Source: Phenylobacterium sp.
Lineage (GTDB): Bacteria; Pseudomonadota; Alphaproteobacteria; Caulobacterales; Caulobacteraceae
DNA: 64,000 bases
Direction of reading: 5' to 3'
Assembly (NCBI RefSeq): GCF_016793225.1
Contig: NZ_JAEUMN010000143.1
Coordinates: 1-64,000, forward strand
Of this stretch, positions 17,649 through 26,682 are shown piece after piece. The position numbers and the translations under genes were made by a program. A model generated the notes under the pieces. It was not told the origin of the DNA, ran no database searches, and saw only the letters and a list, made by a program, of their open reading frames with translations. The first letter of the stretch is position 1. Each line of letters begins with the position of its first letter.

Positions 17649-18644
17649 ATGAAGCTCTTCGCCGCCACTGCGCTCTGCGCCGCCCTCGCCGCCGCCCCAA
17701 CGCTGGCCCAGCCGGTCCCGAAGACGGCGGACGGACGGCCCGACCTTTCGGGGAACTGGTCGAACGTCTCGCTCACCAAGCTGGAGCGTCCGCCCAGCCT
17801 GAAGGATCTCACCCTGCCCGAGGCTCAGGCCAAGGCCCTGGCGGCCAACGACCCCATCCTGCGGATGAAGCTGGATCGCGGGCCGATCGACCCCGAGGCC
17901 GGCCCGCCGGCCCCCGGCGGCGCCACCGGCCACGACGCCATCTTCCTCGACAACGGCGACTCGTTCGCCAGGGTGCGCGGCGAGTACCGAACGTCCTGGA
18001 TCGTCGAGCCGGAGGACGGGCGCCTGCCGCTCACGCCGCTGGGCCAGCAGCGTCGCCGCGAAGCCGCCGCCATGAGCAACCGGATGGATCCCGCCGGCCC
18101 CGAGGAGCTGGCGCCCAACGACCGCTGCCTGATCGGCTCGCGCGGTTCGGGCGGGCCCGGCATGCTCAACAACATCTACAACTCGAACTACCAGTTCCTG
18201 CTGACCCGCGACGCCTTCGTGGTGATCGTGGAGATGGGCTTCGGCGTCCGCGCCATCCCGATCCTGAAGGACAAGGCCACTGCCCAGGCCGCGCATCGTC
18301 CCGCGGCCCTGCACCCGTGGATGGGCGACTCCACCGCTTGGTGGGAGGGGGGAACCCTCGTCATCGAGACGGTCAACGTGCACCCCGAACAGGGGCGCTT
18401 CGGGCCGATCTTCCTGTCGGAACAGGGCCGCGTGACCGAGCGCCTCACGCGCACGGCCGGCAACGAGATCGCCTACGAGTTCGCCGTGGAGGACCCCGTC
18501 CACTACACGCGGCCCTGGCGCGCCGAGATGGTGCTGACGGCGCTCGACGGACAGATCTACGAATACGCCTGCCACGAGGGGAACTACGCGCTGCCCGGCA
18601 TCCTGGGCGGCGCCCGCGCCTCGGAAGGCCGGAGCGCGCGCTGA
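17649..18644 (+). CDS. Secreted protein of unknown function (WWEG/CHEGNY family, copy 3 of 4)
   Basis: 331 residues, signal peptide 1-20 (MKLFAATALC to TLA). Blocks: GRPDLSGNWSNVSLT, the Cys block ending GGPGMLNNIYNSNYQ, GDSTAWWEGGTLVIET (variant of the GWWEGDT block) and the C-terminal YACHEGNYALPGILGGAR. It lies downstream of the exported amidohydrolase, so export and function may be linked. It converges with a PEPxxWA-CTERM gene across a strong bidirectional terminator. Confidence 0.85.
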   Translation: MKLFAATALCAALAAAPTLAQPVPKTADGRPDLSGNWSNVSLTKLERPPSLKDLTLPEAQAKALAANDPILRMKLDRGPIDPEAGPPAPGGATGHDAIFLDNGDSFARVRGEYRTSWIVEPEDGRLPLTPLGQQRRREAAAMSNRMDPAGPEELAPNDRCLIGSRGSGGPGMLNNIYNSNYQFLLTRDAFVVIVEMGFGVRAIPILKDKATAQAAHRPAALHPWMGDSTAWWEGGTLVIETVNVHPEQGRFGPIFLSEQGRVTERLTRTAGNEIAYEFAVEDPVHYTRPWRAEMVLTALDGQIYEYACHEGNYALPGILGGARASEGRSAR

Positions 18645-18653
18645 ACCCATGCG

Positions 18654-18682
18654 AAAAGGGCGGGAGTCGCCTCCCGCCCTTC
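18654..18682. terminator. Bidirectional transcription terminator
   Basis: Perfect 11-bp stem AAGGGCGGGAG / CTCCCGCCCTT with a TCGC loop (18656-18681), preceded by AAAA and ending TT. It serves the plus-strand secreted-family gene ending at 18644 and the minus-strand PEPxxWA-CTERM gene ending at 18704. Confidence 0.75.
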
Positions 18683-18703
18683 CAAGTCAGGTGACGTCGC
18701 GGC

Positions 18704-19321
18704 TCAGGCGGCCGCGAGCTTCCGGCGGCTGCGGAGCGCCGAACCCGCCGCGCCGAAGCCCAGGATCATCAGGGCCCAGGTCGTGGGCTCGGGCACGCCG
18801 CCCGTGGCGTTGTAGCGGAACACCGCCTGGCCGCCGTCGCCGTCGTAGGTGAACTGGCTGGGCGACCCGCCGAACGCCGAGAACAGGATCCGGATCGAGC
18901 TTCCGGTGAAGGAGAGCTGCGGCGTCGGAATGGCGCCGTAACTCGAGGGCGAGCCGTAGAAGTCCGGGTCGAACAACCCCATGAAGCTCACAGTGCTGAG
19001 GCTCGTGATGACCACCTCGGTGATGCCGGTGATCTCGAGGAAGCCTTCCTCGTAGTTGCCGTGCTCGACGCCGGTCAGCGTGATCGTCTGGGCCACCGTG
19101 TCGATGTCGACGCTGAAGTTGCCCACGCAGTCGTTCGGGTTGTAGTCCCCGGCCGCGATGGCCGTGCCCGTGGCGAAGGCGGCGGTCGTGGTGGCGCCGT
19201 CGCACGAGGAGAAGCCGCCCCCGCTCCCGAAGCCGTTCTGGGCGTTGAAGGTCGCGGCCTGTGCGGCCCCGGCGAAGAGAAGCGCCGCTCCGGCGGCGGC
19301 GGCAAGCTTGAACATGGACAT
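18704..19321 (-). CDS. PEPxxWA-CTERM sorted exported protein
   Basis: 205 residues: signal peptide (about 1-23, ending AGAAQA), a Gly/Thr/Ser-rich beta domain with a likely disulfide (SSCDG and NDCVG), and tail VPEPTTWALMILGFGAAG then RSRRK. Same sorting class as the proteins at 4159 and 28575. Divergent from copy 4 of the unknown secreted family (19505), the same arrangement as 4159/5093. Probably surface-exposed or matrix-associated; the domain itself is unassigned. Confidence 0.88.
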   Translation of the reverse strand: MSMFKLAAAAGAALLFAGAAQAATFNAQNGFGSGGGFSSCDGATTTAAFATGTAIAAGDYNPNDCVGNFSVDIDTVAQTITLTGVEHGNYEEGFLEITGITEVVITSLSTVSFMGLFDPDFYGSPSSYGAIPTPQLSFTGSSIRILFSAFGGSPSQFTYDGDGGQAVFRYNATGGVPEPTTWALMILGFGAAGSALRSRRKLAAA

Positions 19322-19504
19322 CGGAACTCCCCAGCCCGGCGTGTGTCACGGACATTAACCAACGTTCACCGAACCTCGCCAAGTGAATTCCCTCAGCGAG
19401 CGAGTGATCGCGGACTCGGCACGATTTACGAGCGCCCCCACCGCCGGCGGTGCTACGGTTCCCGGAGACGGCGCGGCGCAAGCGCCGCGGCTCGGGAGGC
19501 GCGA

Positions 19505-20575
19505 ATGGGGCTGAGACTGGGATCCGCGATGTTCGCGGCGGCGATCCTGATGGCGACCGCGTCGCAGGCGGCCGAGGCGTGGAAGCCGCCGCGCACCGCC
19601 GACGGACGACCGGACCTCAACGGCGTCTGGACCAACGCCTCGGTGACCCAGCTCACCCGGCCCCCCGGCGTGCCGAAGCTGGTCGTGTCCAAGCCCGAGG
19701 CCGACGCGCTGGTGAAGGCCAACCCCTTCATGAAGCTGATCGAGGCCGAGGAGGGCGCGAGCGACCTCGACGACGACCTCCTCGCCGACGGCAACTCGGA
19801 CCGCGGCTACAACACCTTCTGGATCGACCCGGGCCGCAGCCTCGCCAACGTGAAGGGCGAATGGCGCACGAGCTGGATCGTCGAGCCCGCCAGCGGCCAG
19901 ATGCCCTTCACCGCCGAGGGCCGCCGTCTCGCCCAGGCCGACCGCGCCGCGCGGCGGCAGAAGCTCTGGCAGGATCCCGAGGCCCTGCCGCTCGAGGAGC
20001 GCTGCATGATCGGCTTCTCGGGCGCGGGCGGCCCGGGGATGCTGAACACCATCTACAACAACAACTATCAGCTGGTGCAGACCCGGGACGCCGTGGTGAT
20101 CGTGGTCGAGATGGTCCACGACGCCCGGACCATCCCGCTGTTCGAGGACGCCGCGAAGGCGCGGGCCGCCCACGGGCCGATCCCCAGGTGGCTGGGCGAC
20201 TCCGTCGGCTGGTGGGAGGGCGACACCCTGGTGATCGAGACGACCAACGTCCACCCGGCGCAGGGGCGCAAGGGCCCGATCTTCCTGTCGCCGCAGGGCC
20301 GGGTGACCGAGCGGCTCACGCGCACGTCCGCCGGCCAGATCACCTACGAATTCACGGTCGACGACCCGGTCTACTACAGCCAGCCCTGGCGGGCCGAGAT
20401 GAGCCTCAACGCGCGCAAGGAGCAGGTCTACGAATACGCCTGCCACGAGGGCAACTACGCCATGCGCGGCATCCTCGCCGGCGCCCGGCTGCAGGAGGCG
20501 CAGGGGATCACGCCCACCGAGGGGCCGGGCATCTTCGGCACGCCGGTGCCGGCGAAGAAGAAGGGCGGGGACTGA
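19505..20575 (+). CDS. Secreted protein of unknown function (WWEG/CHEGNY family, copy 4 of 4)
   Basis: 356 residues, signal peptide about 1-23 (MGLRLGSAMF to ASQAAEA). All blocks are present: GRPDLNGVWTNASVTQL, EERCMIGFSGAGGPGML, IYNNNYQ, LGDSVGWWEGDTLVIET and YACHEGNYAMRGILAGAR. GGGAGGCGA precedes the ATG; earlier in-frame starts overlap the upstream promoter region. The thioredoxin-fold gene begins within 4 bp of the stop, so they are probably cotranscribed, which hints at a need for disulfide handling of the conserved Cys residues. Confidence 0.87.
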   Translation: MGLRLGSAMFAAAILMATASQAAEAWKPPRTADGRPDLNGVWTNASVTQLTRPPGVPKLVVSKPEADALVKANPFMKLIEAEEGASDLDDDLLADGNSDRGYNTFWIDPGRSLANVKGEWRTSWIVEPASGQMPFTAEGRRLAQADRAARRQKLWQDPEALPLEERCMIGFSGAGGPGMLNTIYNNNYQLVQTRDAVVIVVEMVHDARTIPLFEDAAKARAAHGPIPRWLGDSVGWWEGDTLVIETTNVHPAQGRKGPIFLSPQGRVTERLTRTSAGQITYEFTVDDPVYYSQPWRAEMSLNARKEQVYEYACHEGNYAMRGILAGARLQEAQGITPTEGPGIFGTPVPAKKKGGD

Positions 20576-20578
20576 CCG

Positions 20579-21229
20579 CTGCCCCTCGCGCGTCGTGACC
20601 TGATCGGGCTTGGGCTGGCCCTCGGCTTCGGAAGCGCGGTCGCCGCCGGGGCGCGTTGGCTGACCGACGACGGCGAGCGGCTGACCCTCACGCCGGTTGT
20701 GCGCGACGTCCTGTTCGACCCGGGCTCGCCGGCGAGCGGCGCCGCCCGGCCGGACGTCACGATGGTGGTCTTCACCGACTACCAGTGCGGGATCTGCAAG
20801 CGGACGGACGGCGCGATCTACCGGCGGCTGGCCGAGGATGGCCGGCTGCGGGTGATCTGGAAGGACTGGCCGATCCGCGGGCCGCTCTCGGAACATGCGG
20901 CCCGTGTGGCCCTGGCCGCGGCGCGGCAGGGACGATACGACGAGATCCATGCCGCGCTGATGGCGGCGCGGGGGACGCTCACGCCGGAGCGCGTCGATGC
21001 GATCGCCGTGGAGGCCGGCTGCGACCCGGCGCGGCTGGCCGAGGACCTCGCCGACCCCGCCAGCGGCATCGACGCCCAGATCGGCCGCCACCAGCTGCAG
21101 GCGTTCGGCCTCGGGCTCCAGGGCACGCCGGCGTATCTGGTCGGGCCCTACCTGATCCAGGGCGGTCTGGACGACGATGCGCTGCGGCGGGCCGTGGACC
21201 GGGCGCGACGGGCGGGACCGCCGCGTTGA
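20579..21229 (+). CDS. DsbA-type thioredoxin-fold protein, possible non-ATG start
   Basis: Residues from the GTG at 20699 form a DsbA/thioredoxin-like domain with the redox motif C-G-I-C (FTDYQCGICKRTD) and the cis-Pro loop GLQGTPAYLVG. The open frame extends upstream to 20579, where a CTG would give PLARRDLIGLGLALGFGSAV, a twin-arginine-like signal (R-R-D-L-I) with a hydrophobic stretch. The only canonical start (20699) would give a signal-less 176-residue protein. GGGG lies about 9 bases before the CTG. I favour the longer form because the domain is normally periplasmic, but a start at 20699 cannot be excluded. It immediately follows secreted-family copy 4. Confidence 0.7.
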   Translation: MPLARRDLIGLGLALGFGSAVAAGARWLTDDGERLTLTPVVRDVLFDPGSPASGAARPDVTMVVFTDYQCGICKRTDGAIYRRLAEDGRLRVIWKDWPIRGPLSEHAARVALAAARQGRYDEIHAALMAARGTLTPERVDAIAVEAGCDPARLAEDLADPASGIDAQIGRHQLQAFGLGLQGTPAYLVGPYLIQGGLDDDALRRAVDRARRAGPPR

Positions 21230-21233
21230 ACGT

Positions 21234-21284
21234 CCCTTCCCACGCCAGTGGGAAGGGGGGACCGCTCGCCGAAGAGCGAGCGGT
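21234..21284. repeat. Palindromic intergenic element, family R1
   Basis: Two nested hairpins: CCCTTCCCAC-gcca-GTGGGAAGGG (21234-21257), and ACCGCTCGC-cgaaga-GCGAGCGGT (21261-21284). The second-hairpin sequence continues into the motif GACCGCTCGCCGA, shared with the element at 29797-30028. Typical of REP-like elements in Caulobacterales. Confidence 0.6.
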
Positions 21285-21606
21285 GGGAAGGGCAAGACGC
21301 CGGCAGGGCGGATCGGCTTGCTGATCCCTGAACGCGGCGGATGAGGCTTGCCCTCTCCACCCCCCGCTCCCGCTTCGTGGGAAAGGGAGGCTTGAAACTC
21401 TCGGCTGCCAGTTTGCCTGCGGAGTCAGGCGTCTCAAGGACGACGCCGCAAGCGTCGCCGCGGCGCGGCCGCGCGGGACGCGCGGTCCTTGACACGCCTG
21501 ACCCCGCAGGCTCGCATCGACCATGAGGTTCCATTGCGGAGAATGCCTCTGGCGAGGCGGCTGACGACGGCGGAGAAACGGCAGAAAAGGGCGGCTGCCT
21601 TGCAGC

Positions 21607-21747
21607 GTGAAGAGGTATGCGCGCAAGGCCCAGCGCGGCTGTGACCCCAATGACCGCAGGTACGATCGCGACGTACAGCAGGCCGTCAAGCGGCTGCCAC
21701 CCGATGAGCTAGACCGGCTGCTGCGGGACGGTGAAGACGACGAATAG
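21607..21747 (+). CDS. Doubtful small ORF (46 residues)
   Basis: GTG start, 46 residues, VKRYARKAQRGCDPNDRRYD at the N-terminus and an acidic tail (LLRDGEDDE). Another short frame (ATG at 21543) lies upstream in a different frame and ends at about 21644, so the pair may be a decayed or frameshifted gene. No ribosome site is convincing and composition is less GC-rich than neighbours. Listed because it is the only open frame of this kind in a long gap. Confidence 0.25.
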   Translation: MKRYARKAQRGCDPNDRRYDRDVQQAVKRLPPDELDRLLRDGEDDE

Positions 21748-21879
21748 AGGCGCGCCCTCCCCTTGCGCTTCCACCCCCTTTCCGCTACTAGCCCGCCCCT
21801 TCGGAGCCGCCTGGCCCAAGGCATGCCAGGGCGGTTCATCAACACGACCAGAGGACGGAGCCTTCGGGCCCCGAGTGAA

Positions 21880-22080
21880 ATGCCGAAACTGAAGACGAAG
21901 TCGGGCGTGAAAAAGCGCTTCAAGATGACCGCGTCTGGCAAGCTGAAGGCCGGCGTCGCCGGCAAGCGCCACCGCCTCATCAGCCACAACGGCAAGTACA
22001 TCCGTCAGAACCGCGGGACGAAGGTGATGTCCGACCAGGACGCCAAGATCATCAAGTCCTGGCTCCCCTACGGCCTCTAA
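21880..22080 (+). CDS. rpmI: 50S ribosomal protein L35
   Basis: 66 residues: [25 protein letters not shown] in the middle and WLPYGL at the C-terminus, as expected for bL35. Cytoplasmic large-subunit protein. The first gene of the rpmI-rplT operon, with an 18-bp gap to rplT. The longer upstream frame is rejected because bL35 starts with M-P-K. Confidence 0.97.
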   Translation: MPKLKTKSGVKKRFKMTASGKLKAGVAGKRHRLISHNGKYIRQNRGTKVMSDQDAKIIKSWLPYGL

Positions 22081-22098
22081 GCGGAAGGACACTGACAG

Positions 22099-22455
22099 AT
22101 GGCACGCGTGAAACGGGGCGTTGTCGCCCACGCCAAGCACAAGAAGGTCCTCGAGCAAGCCAAGGGCTTCTACGGGCGCCGCAAGAACACCATCCGCACG
22201 GCCAAGGCCGCTGTGGACAAGGCCGGCCAGTACGCCTACCGCGACCGCAAGGTCCGCAAGCGGAACTTCCGCTCGCTGTGGATCCAGCGCATCAACGCCG
22301 CGGCGCGCCTGGAAGGCTTTACCTACTCGCAGTTTATCCACGGCCTTGCGAAGGCCGGGATCGAGATGGACCGCAAGGTTCTTGCCGACGTCGCCGGCGC
22401 CGATCCCGCCGCTTTCAAGGCCATCGCCGACAAGGTTCGCGCCGCGCTGGCTTAA
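22099..22455 (+). CDS. rplT: 50S ribosomal protein L20
   Basis: 118 residues, [20 protein letters not shown] then [15 protein letters not shown], which are diagnostic of bL20. Binds 23S rRNA early in 50S assembly. The gene is followed by a strong rho-independent terminator at 22491-22522. Usual length for the family. Confidence 0.98.
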   Translation: MARVKRGVVAHAKHKKVLEQAKGFYGRRKNTIRTAKAAVDKAGQYAYRDRKVRKRNFRSLWIQRINAAARLEGFTYSQFIHGLAKAGIEMDRKVLADVAGADPAAFKAIADKVRAALA

Positions 22456-22490
22456 GGTCTGGGATCGTCTCGATCCGCTAGAGCTTGAAG

Positions 22491-22522
22491 AGCCCTCCGG
22501 CCGAACCGCCGGGGGGCTTTTT
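22491..22522 (+). terminator. Rho-independent terminator after rplT
   Basis: Stem AGCCCTCCGGC (22491-22501) / GCCGGGGGGCT (22508-22518) with loop CGAACC and one G-T pair, followed by a T run (22517-22522). Classic terminator that separates rpmI-rplT from the pheS operon. Confidence 0.85.
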
Positions 22523-22530
22523 CGTGAGCG

Positions 22531-22655
22531 CTCCTCCCCTGCGAAGCGGGGGAGGTGGCCCGAAGGGTCGGAGGGGGCGTGCGAGCCGCCTGTTTGCCCC
22601 CTCCGTCTCGCCGCCTCCGGCGCCGATCCACCTCCCCCGCTTCGCAGGGGAGGAG
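22531..22655. repeat. 28-bp inverted repeat between rplT and pheS
   Basis: Exact 28-bp arms at 22531-22558 and 22628-22655 (each has GGGGGAGGTGG or its complement) flank about 69 bp. The right arm ends 40 bp before pheS. Same class of GC-rich hairpin element as R1 but with its own sequence. It could form a long hairpin in the transcript. Confidence 0.65.
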
Positions 22656-22695
22656 CGGGTTTCCCTCCATCACAACGTCATCTAGGACACCACCG

Positions 22696-23805
22696 ATGAC
22701 CGACATCTCGCAACTGCAGACCGACCTCGAGGGCCGGATCGCCGCGGCCGCCGACCTCGGCGCCCTGGAGGCCATCCGCGTCGAGGCCCTGGGCAAGACC
22801 GGGACCGTGTCCGAGCTCCTCAAGACCCTGGGCCGGATGACCCCGGACGAGCGCAAGGTCGAAGGCCCCAGGATCAACGGCCTGCGCGACGCCGTGGCGG
22901 CCGCTGTCGCCGCCCGGAAGGGCGCGCTGGAGACCGCCGAGCTCGACGCCAAGCTGGCGTCCGAGCGCGTGGACCTGTCGCTGCCGCCGCCGCCCCAGCG
23001 CCGGGGCCGCGTGCACCCGACCATGCAGGTGCTGGACGAGATGATCGCCGTCTTCGCCGACATGGGCTTCGCCCTCGCCGAGGGGCCCGACATCGAGGAC
23101 GACTTCCACAACTTCACGGCGCTGAACTTCCCGCCCAAGCATCCGGCGCGCGAGATGCACGACACCTTCTGGCTGCCCGAGGACGAGAAGGGCGAGCGCA
23201 AGGTGCTGCGCACCCACACCAGCCCGGTGCAGATCCGCACCATGCAGCGGCTCAACGAGAAGCTGCCGGCCTGGATCGCCAATGGGCAGGAGCCCCCGAT
23301 CCGCGTGATCGTGCCGGGCCGCACCTACCGCTCGGACTCGGACGCCACCCACACCCCGATGTTCCACCAGATGGAGGGGCTGGTCATCGACCGGGCCATC
23401 CACATGGGGCACCTGAAGTGGACGCTGGACCAGTTCATCGCCCGCTTCTTCGAGACGCCGGCGGTGGAATCGCGCTTCCGGCCGCACCACTTCCCCTTCA
23501 CCGAGCCCAGCGCCGAGATGGACGTGCGCTGCGACCGCTCGGGCGGCGACGTGAAGATCGGCCAGGGCGACGACTGGATGGAGGTCGTGGGCTGCGGGAT
23601 GGTGCACCCCAACGTCCTGCGGAACTGCGGCCTGGACCCCGACGTCTGGCAGGGCTTCGCCTTCGGCTTCGGCATCGACCGCCTGGGGATGCTGAAGTAC
23701 GGCATGCCCGACCTGCGCGACATGTTCGCCAGCGACGTGCGCTGGCTGGAGCACTACGGCTTCTCGGCCTTCCAGGCGCCGAATACCTCGACGGGGCTGT
23801 CATGA
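22696..23805 (+). CDS. pheS: Phenylalanine--tRNA ligase alpha subunit
   Basis: 369 residues. N-terminal coiled coil, then the class II aminoacyl-tRNA synthetase core: [19 protein letters not shown], the [11 protein letters not shown] block, [31 protein letters not shown] and the late [13 protein letters not shown]. Forms the alpha2beta2 enzyme with PheT. I chose ATG 22696 because ASCH and pheT are coupled downstream and the protein begins as in close homologues ([11 protein letters not shown]). The stop overlaps the start of the ASCH gene (ATGA). Confidence 0.97.
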   Translation: MTDISQLQTDLEGRIAAAADLGALEAIRVEALGKTGTVSELLKTLGRMTPDERKVEGPRINGLRDAVAAAVAARKGALETAELDAKLASERVDLSLPPPPQRRGRVHPTMQVLDEMIAVFADMGFALAEGPDIEDDFHNFTALNFPPKHPAREMHDTFWLPEDEKGERKVLRTHTSPVQIRTMQRLNEKLPAWIANGQEPPIRVIVPGRTYRSDSDATHTPMFHQMEGLVIDRAIHMGHLKWTLDQFIARFFETPAVESRFRPHHFPFTEPSAEMDVRCDRSGGDVKIGQGDDWMEVVGCGMVHPNVLRNCGLDPDVWQGFAFGFGIDRLGMLKYGMPDLRDMFASDVRWLEHYGFSAFQAPNTSTGLS

Positions 23806-24209
23806 CCGTCGTGACCGACGACTGGCGGTCGCTGGAGACGTTCGCGTTCGGCGACAATCCCGAGATGGCCGACCGGCTGCTGGGGTTCGTGCTGGCGGGC
23901 GCCAAGACCGCCACCTGCTGGTCCATCGCCGACGGCCAGCAGACGCACGTGGGCAAGCGCATGGTCGTCAACGACGGCGCGGGCCGGCCGCGCGCGGTGA
24001 TCGAGACCGTCTGGCTCGAGCAGATGCGCTTCTGCGACGTGCCGTGGTCGTTCGCCGAGGCCGAGGGCGAGGGCGACACCTGCCTCGACGACTGGCGCGA
24101 CGGCCACCAGGCCTATTTCACCCGCAACGGCGGGTTCGACCCCGAGATGATGCTCTGGTGCGAACGCTTCCGCCTTCTTGAAGTGCTCGGCGAAGGAGCC
24201 GACCGATGA
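23802..24209 (+). CDS. ASCH domain protein between pheS and pheT
   Basis: 135 residues, ASCH domain: [47 protein letters not shown] and [13 protein letters not shown], with a C-terminal [16 protein letters not shown] proteins are PUA-like RNA-binding or hydrolase domains and some are N4-acetylcytidine amidohydrolases. Both junctions are 4-bp overlaps: with pheS (23802-23805) and pheT (24206-24209). Placement between the two PheRS subunits suggests translation coupling to PheRS and a role near tRNA or modified nucleosides, but that is inference. Confidence 0.9.
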   Translation: MTVVTDDWRSLETFAFGDNPEMADRLLGFVLAGAKTATCWSIADGQQTHVGKRMVVNDGAGRPRAVIETVWLEQMRFCDVPWSFAEAEGEGDTCLDDWRDGHQAYFTRNGGFDPEMMLWCERFRLLEVLGEGADR

Positions 24210-26575
24210 AGTTCACCCTCTCCTGGCTGAAGGATCACCTGGATACGACCGCGACGGTCGAGCAGGTGGTCGAGGCCATGACCATGGCCGGGCTCGAAGT
24301 CGAGCACGTGGAGAACCCCGGCGAGAAGCTCGCCAAGTTCACCGTGGCGAAGATCGTCGAGGCGGTGCAGCACCCCAACGCCGACAAGCTGCGGGTCTGC
24401 CAGGTCGAGACCAAGGACGGCCGGCTCGAGATCGTCTGCGGCGCGCCCAACGCGCGGCCGGGCCTGACCACCATCTACGCCCCCATCGGCGCCTACGTGC
24501 CCGGCAGCGGGATCACGCTGGAGGCGCGGCCGGTGCGCGGCGTGGTGTCCAACGGCATGCTCTGCTCGGCGCGCGAGCTGGAGGTGGCCGAGGAGTCCGA
24601 CGGCATCGTCGAGCTGCCGGACAGCCTGGCCGTCGGGACGAGCGCCGTGGAGGCGTTCGGCCTGGAGGCGGCGATCGACTTCGAGGTCACGCCGAACCGG
24701 CCCGACTGGCTGGGCGTGCGCGGCATCGCCCGCGACCTCGCCGCGGCGGGCCTCGGGACGCTGAAGCCGGATCCGGTCGCGCCGACGCCCGGCACGTTCC
24801 CGAACCCCGTCGAGATCAAGGTGGATGGGCAGGCCTGCCCGGTCTTCGCCGGCCGCCTGATCCGGGGCGTGAAGAACGGCCCCTCGCCCGCGTGGCTGCA
24901 GCAGCGGCTGACCAGCGTGGGGCTGCGCCCCATCAACGCCCTGGTCGATGTGACCAACCTGATCTCCTACGACAACTGCCGGCCGCTGCACGTCTATGAC
25001 GCCAACAAGCTGACCGGCGGCTTCATCGAGGCCCGGCTGGGCCGCGAAGGCGAGCGCGTCGAGGCCCTGGACGGCCAGACCTACGACGTGGGCCCCGACA
25101 TCTGCGTCATCGCCGACGGCTCTGGCGCCATCGGGATCGGCGGCGTCATGGGCGGCGAGTCCACCAAGGTGCTGGACGACACGACCGACGTCTTCGTCGA
25201 GGCGGCCTGGTTCGACCCGATCCGCACGGCGCAGACGGGCCGCACCCTCGGCATCACCTCGGACGCCCAGTACCGCTTCGCCCGCGGCGTGGACCCCGAG
25301 AGCCCGGTCCATGGGATCGAGCAGGCGACCCAGCTGATCCTGCAGCTCTGCGGCGGCGAGCCGTCGGAGGTGCGCGTGGCCGGCCAGGCTCCGGCCCCGC
25401 CCGCCCCCTTCGCCTTCGACCGTGGCTATGTGAGGAAGCTGTCGGGCCTGGACGTCCCCGCCGCGCGGATCGACGAGATCCTCACGAAGCTCGGGTTCAA
25501 GGTGGACGGGGACACCGTCACCCCGCCCAGCTGGCGGCGCGACGTGGAAGGCAAGGCCGACCTCGTGGAGGAGGTCGCGCGGATCCAGGGCTTCGACGCC
25601 CTGCCCGTGGAGCCGCTGCCCGAGATCGCCCGCCCGCCCGGCGGCGCGCTGACCCTGCGCCAGCGTCGCATGCGCGACGCGCGACGCACCATGGCCGCCC
25701 GCGGCTACGCCGAGGCGGTGACCTGGAGCTTCATGCGCCGCGATTGGGCCGGGCTGTTCGGCGGCGACCAGCCCGAACTGGTGCTGACCAACCCGATCGC
25801 CTCGGACCTGTCGACCATGCGCCCAAGCGCGCTGGGCAACCTGATCGAGGCGGCGGCCCGCAACGCCCGCAAGGGCTTCGCCGACGCCGCGCTCTTCGAG
25901 GTGGGTCCCAACTTCCGCGGCGACCAGCCGGCCGACCAGTGGACGGCGGTGACCGCCCTGCTCGCACCCCACCCGCCCAAGCACTGGGCGAAGGCCGCGG
26001 GTGACCCGCTGTTCGCGCTGAAGGGCGACCTCATGGCGCTGCTCGAGGAACTGGGCGCCCCGGCGCTGCAGGTGGTCCAGGGTCAGAACGCCGGATGGTG
26101 GCATCCCGGCCGCTCGGCGCGGCTTCAGCTGGGGCCCAAGGTGGTGGTGGCCGAGTTCGGCGAACTGCACCCGCGGGTGCTGAAGGCGCTCGACGCCGAC
26201 GGGCCCATGCTGGCCTTCGAGCTGAACCTCGACGCCCTGCCCGAGCCCAAGCGCAAGGGCGTGAAGACCAAGCCGGCGCTGGAGCTTTCCGCCCTCATGC
26301 CGCTGCGCCGCGACTTCGCGTTCCTGGTGGACGCCGCGACCCCGGCGGGCGACCTCGTCCGCCCGATCCAGGGCGCCGACAAGGCGCTGATCGACGACGT
26401 GCGCGTGTTCGACGTCTACGCCGGCCAGGGCGTGCCCGAGGGGATGAAGTCGGTCGCCGTCGAGGTGGTCGTCCAGCCCCGCGACAAGACCCTCACCGAC
26501 GCCGAGATCGAGGCCCTGTCCGGCCGCATCGTGTCGGCGGCCGAAAAGGCGGTGGGCGCGAAACTGCGCGGGTGA
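24206..26575 (+). CDS. pheT: Phenylalanine--tRNA ligase beta subunit
   Basis: 789 residues, full length. Opens [20 protein letters not shown], has the B3/B4 and B5 domains ([39 protein letters not shown]) and ends with the anticodon-binding FDX-ACB type domain ([38 protein letters not shown]). Carries the PheRS editing and structural functions with PheS. Begins in a 4-bp overlap with the ASCH gene. Confidence 0.98.
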   Translation: MKFTLSWLKDHLDTTATVEQVVEAMTMAGLEVEHVENPGEKLAKFTVAKIVEAVQHPNADKLRVCQVETKDGRLEIVCGAPNARPGLTTIYAPIGAYVPGSGITLEARPVRGVVSNGMLCSARELEVAEESDGIVELPDSLAVGTSAVEAFGLEAAIDFEVTPNRPDWLGVRGIARDLAAAGLGTLKPDPVAPTPGTFPNPVEIKVDGQACPVFAGRLIRGVKNGPSPAWLQQRLTSVGLRPINALVDVTNLISYDNCRPLHVYDANKLTGGFIEARLGREGERVEALDGQTYDVGPDICVIADGSGAIGIGGVMGGESTKVLDDTTDVFVEAAWFDPIRTAQTGRTLGITSDAQYRFARGVDPESPVHGIEQATQLILQLCGGEPSEVRVAGQAPAPPAPFAFDRGYVRKLSGLDVPAARIDEILTKLGFKVDGDTVTPPSWRRDVEGKADLVEEVARIQGFDALPVEPLPEIARPPGGALTLRQRRMRDARRTMAARGYAEAVTWSFMRRDWAGLFGGDQPELVLTNPIASDLSTMRPSALGNLIEAAARNARKGFADAALFEVGPNFRGDQPADQWTAVTALLAPHPPKHWAKAAGDPLFALKGDLMALLEELGAPALQVVQGQNAGWWHPGRSARLQLGPKVVVAEFGELHPRVLKALDADGPMLAFELNLDALPEPKRKGVKTKPALELSALMPLRRDFAFLVDAATPAGDLVRPIQGADKALIDDVRVFDVYAGQGVPEGMKSVAVEVVVQPRDKTLTDAEIEALSGRIVSAAEKAVGAKLRG

Positions 26576-26609
26576 TGGTCCGCACGTCCGAGTTGTATCT
26601 GCCGCAGGC

Positions 26610-26642
26610 TTGACATTCCGCGTGTTCGTTCGGAAGTTACAA
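26610..26642 (+). promoter_or_regulatory. Weak candidate promoter of the coiled-coil lipoprotein gene
   Basis: TTGACA at 26610-26615 fits a -35 box. Downstream GTTACAA (26636-26642) may be a -10 element, but the spacing (about 20-21) is long. Low confidence. Confidence 0.3.
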
Positions 26643-26682
26643 CCTGGGGACGCAGTTGAGTATGCGTCCTACGGGGCAGATC

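Larger units (their letters stand above)
21230..21879. other. 650-bp gene-poor gap with repeats before rpmI
   Basis: No confident gene. It holds a GGGAAGG-type palindromic element (21234-21410), one weak short frame (21607-21747), and a leader before rpmI with a stem-loop: CCGCCTGGC (21807-21815) pairs with GCCAGGGCGG (21825-21834) with one bulge. L35/L20 operons are autoregulated through their leader in several bacteria, so this hairpin might be part of such control; I cannot show it. Confidence 0.4.

Noticed and set aside
19355-19369. TTAACC near 19355 as a CtrA site
   Set aside because: Half-site only; no TTAA seven bases away.
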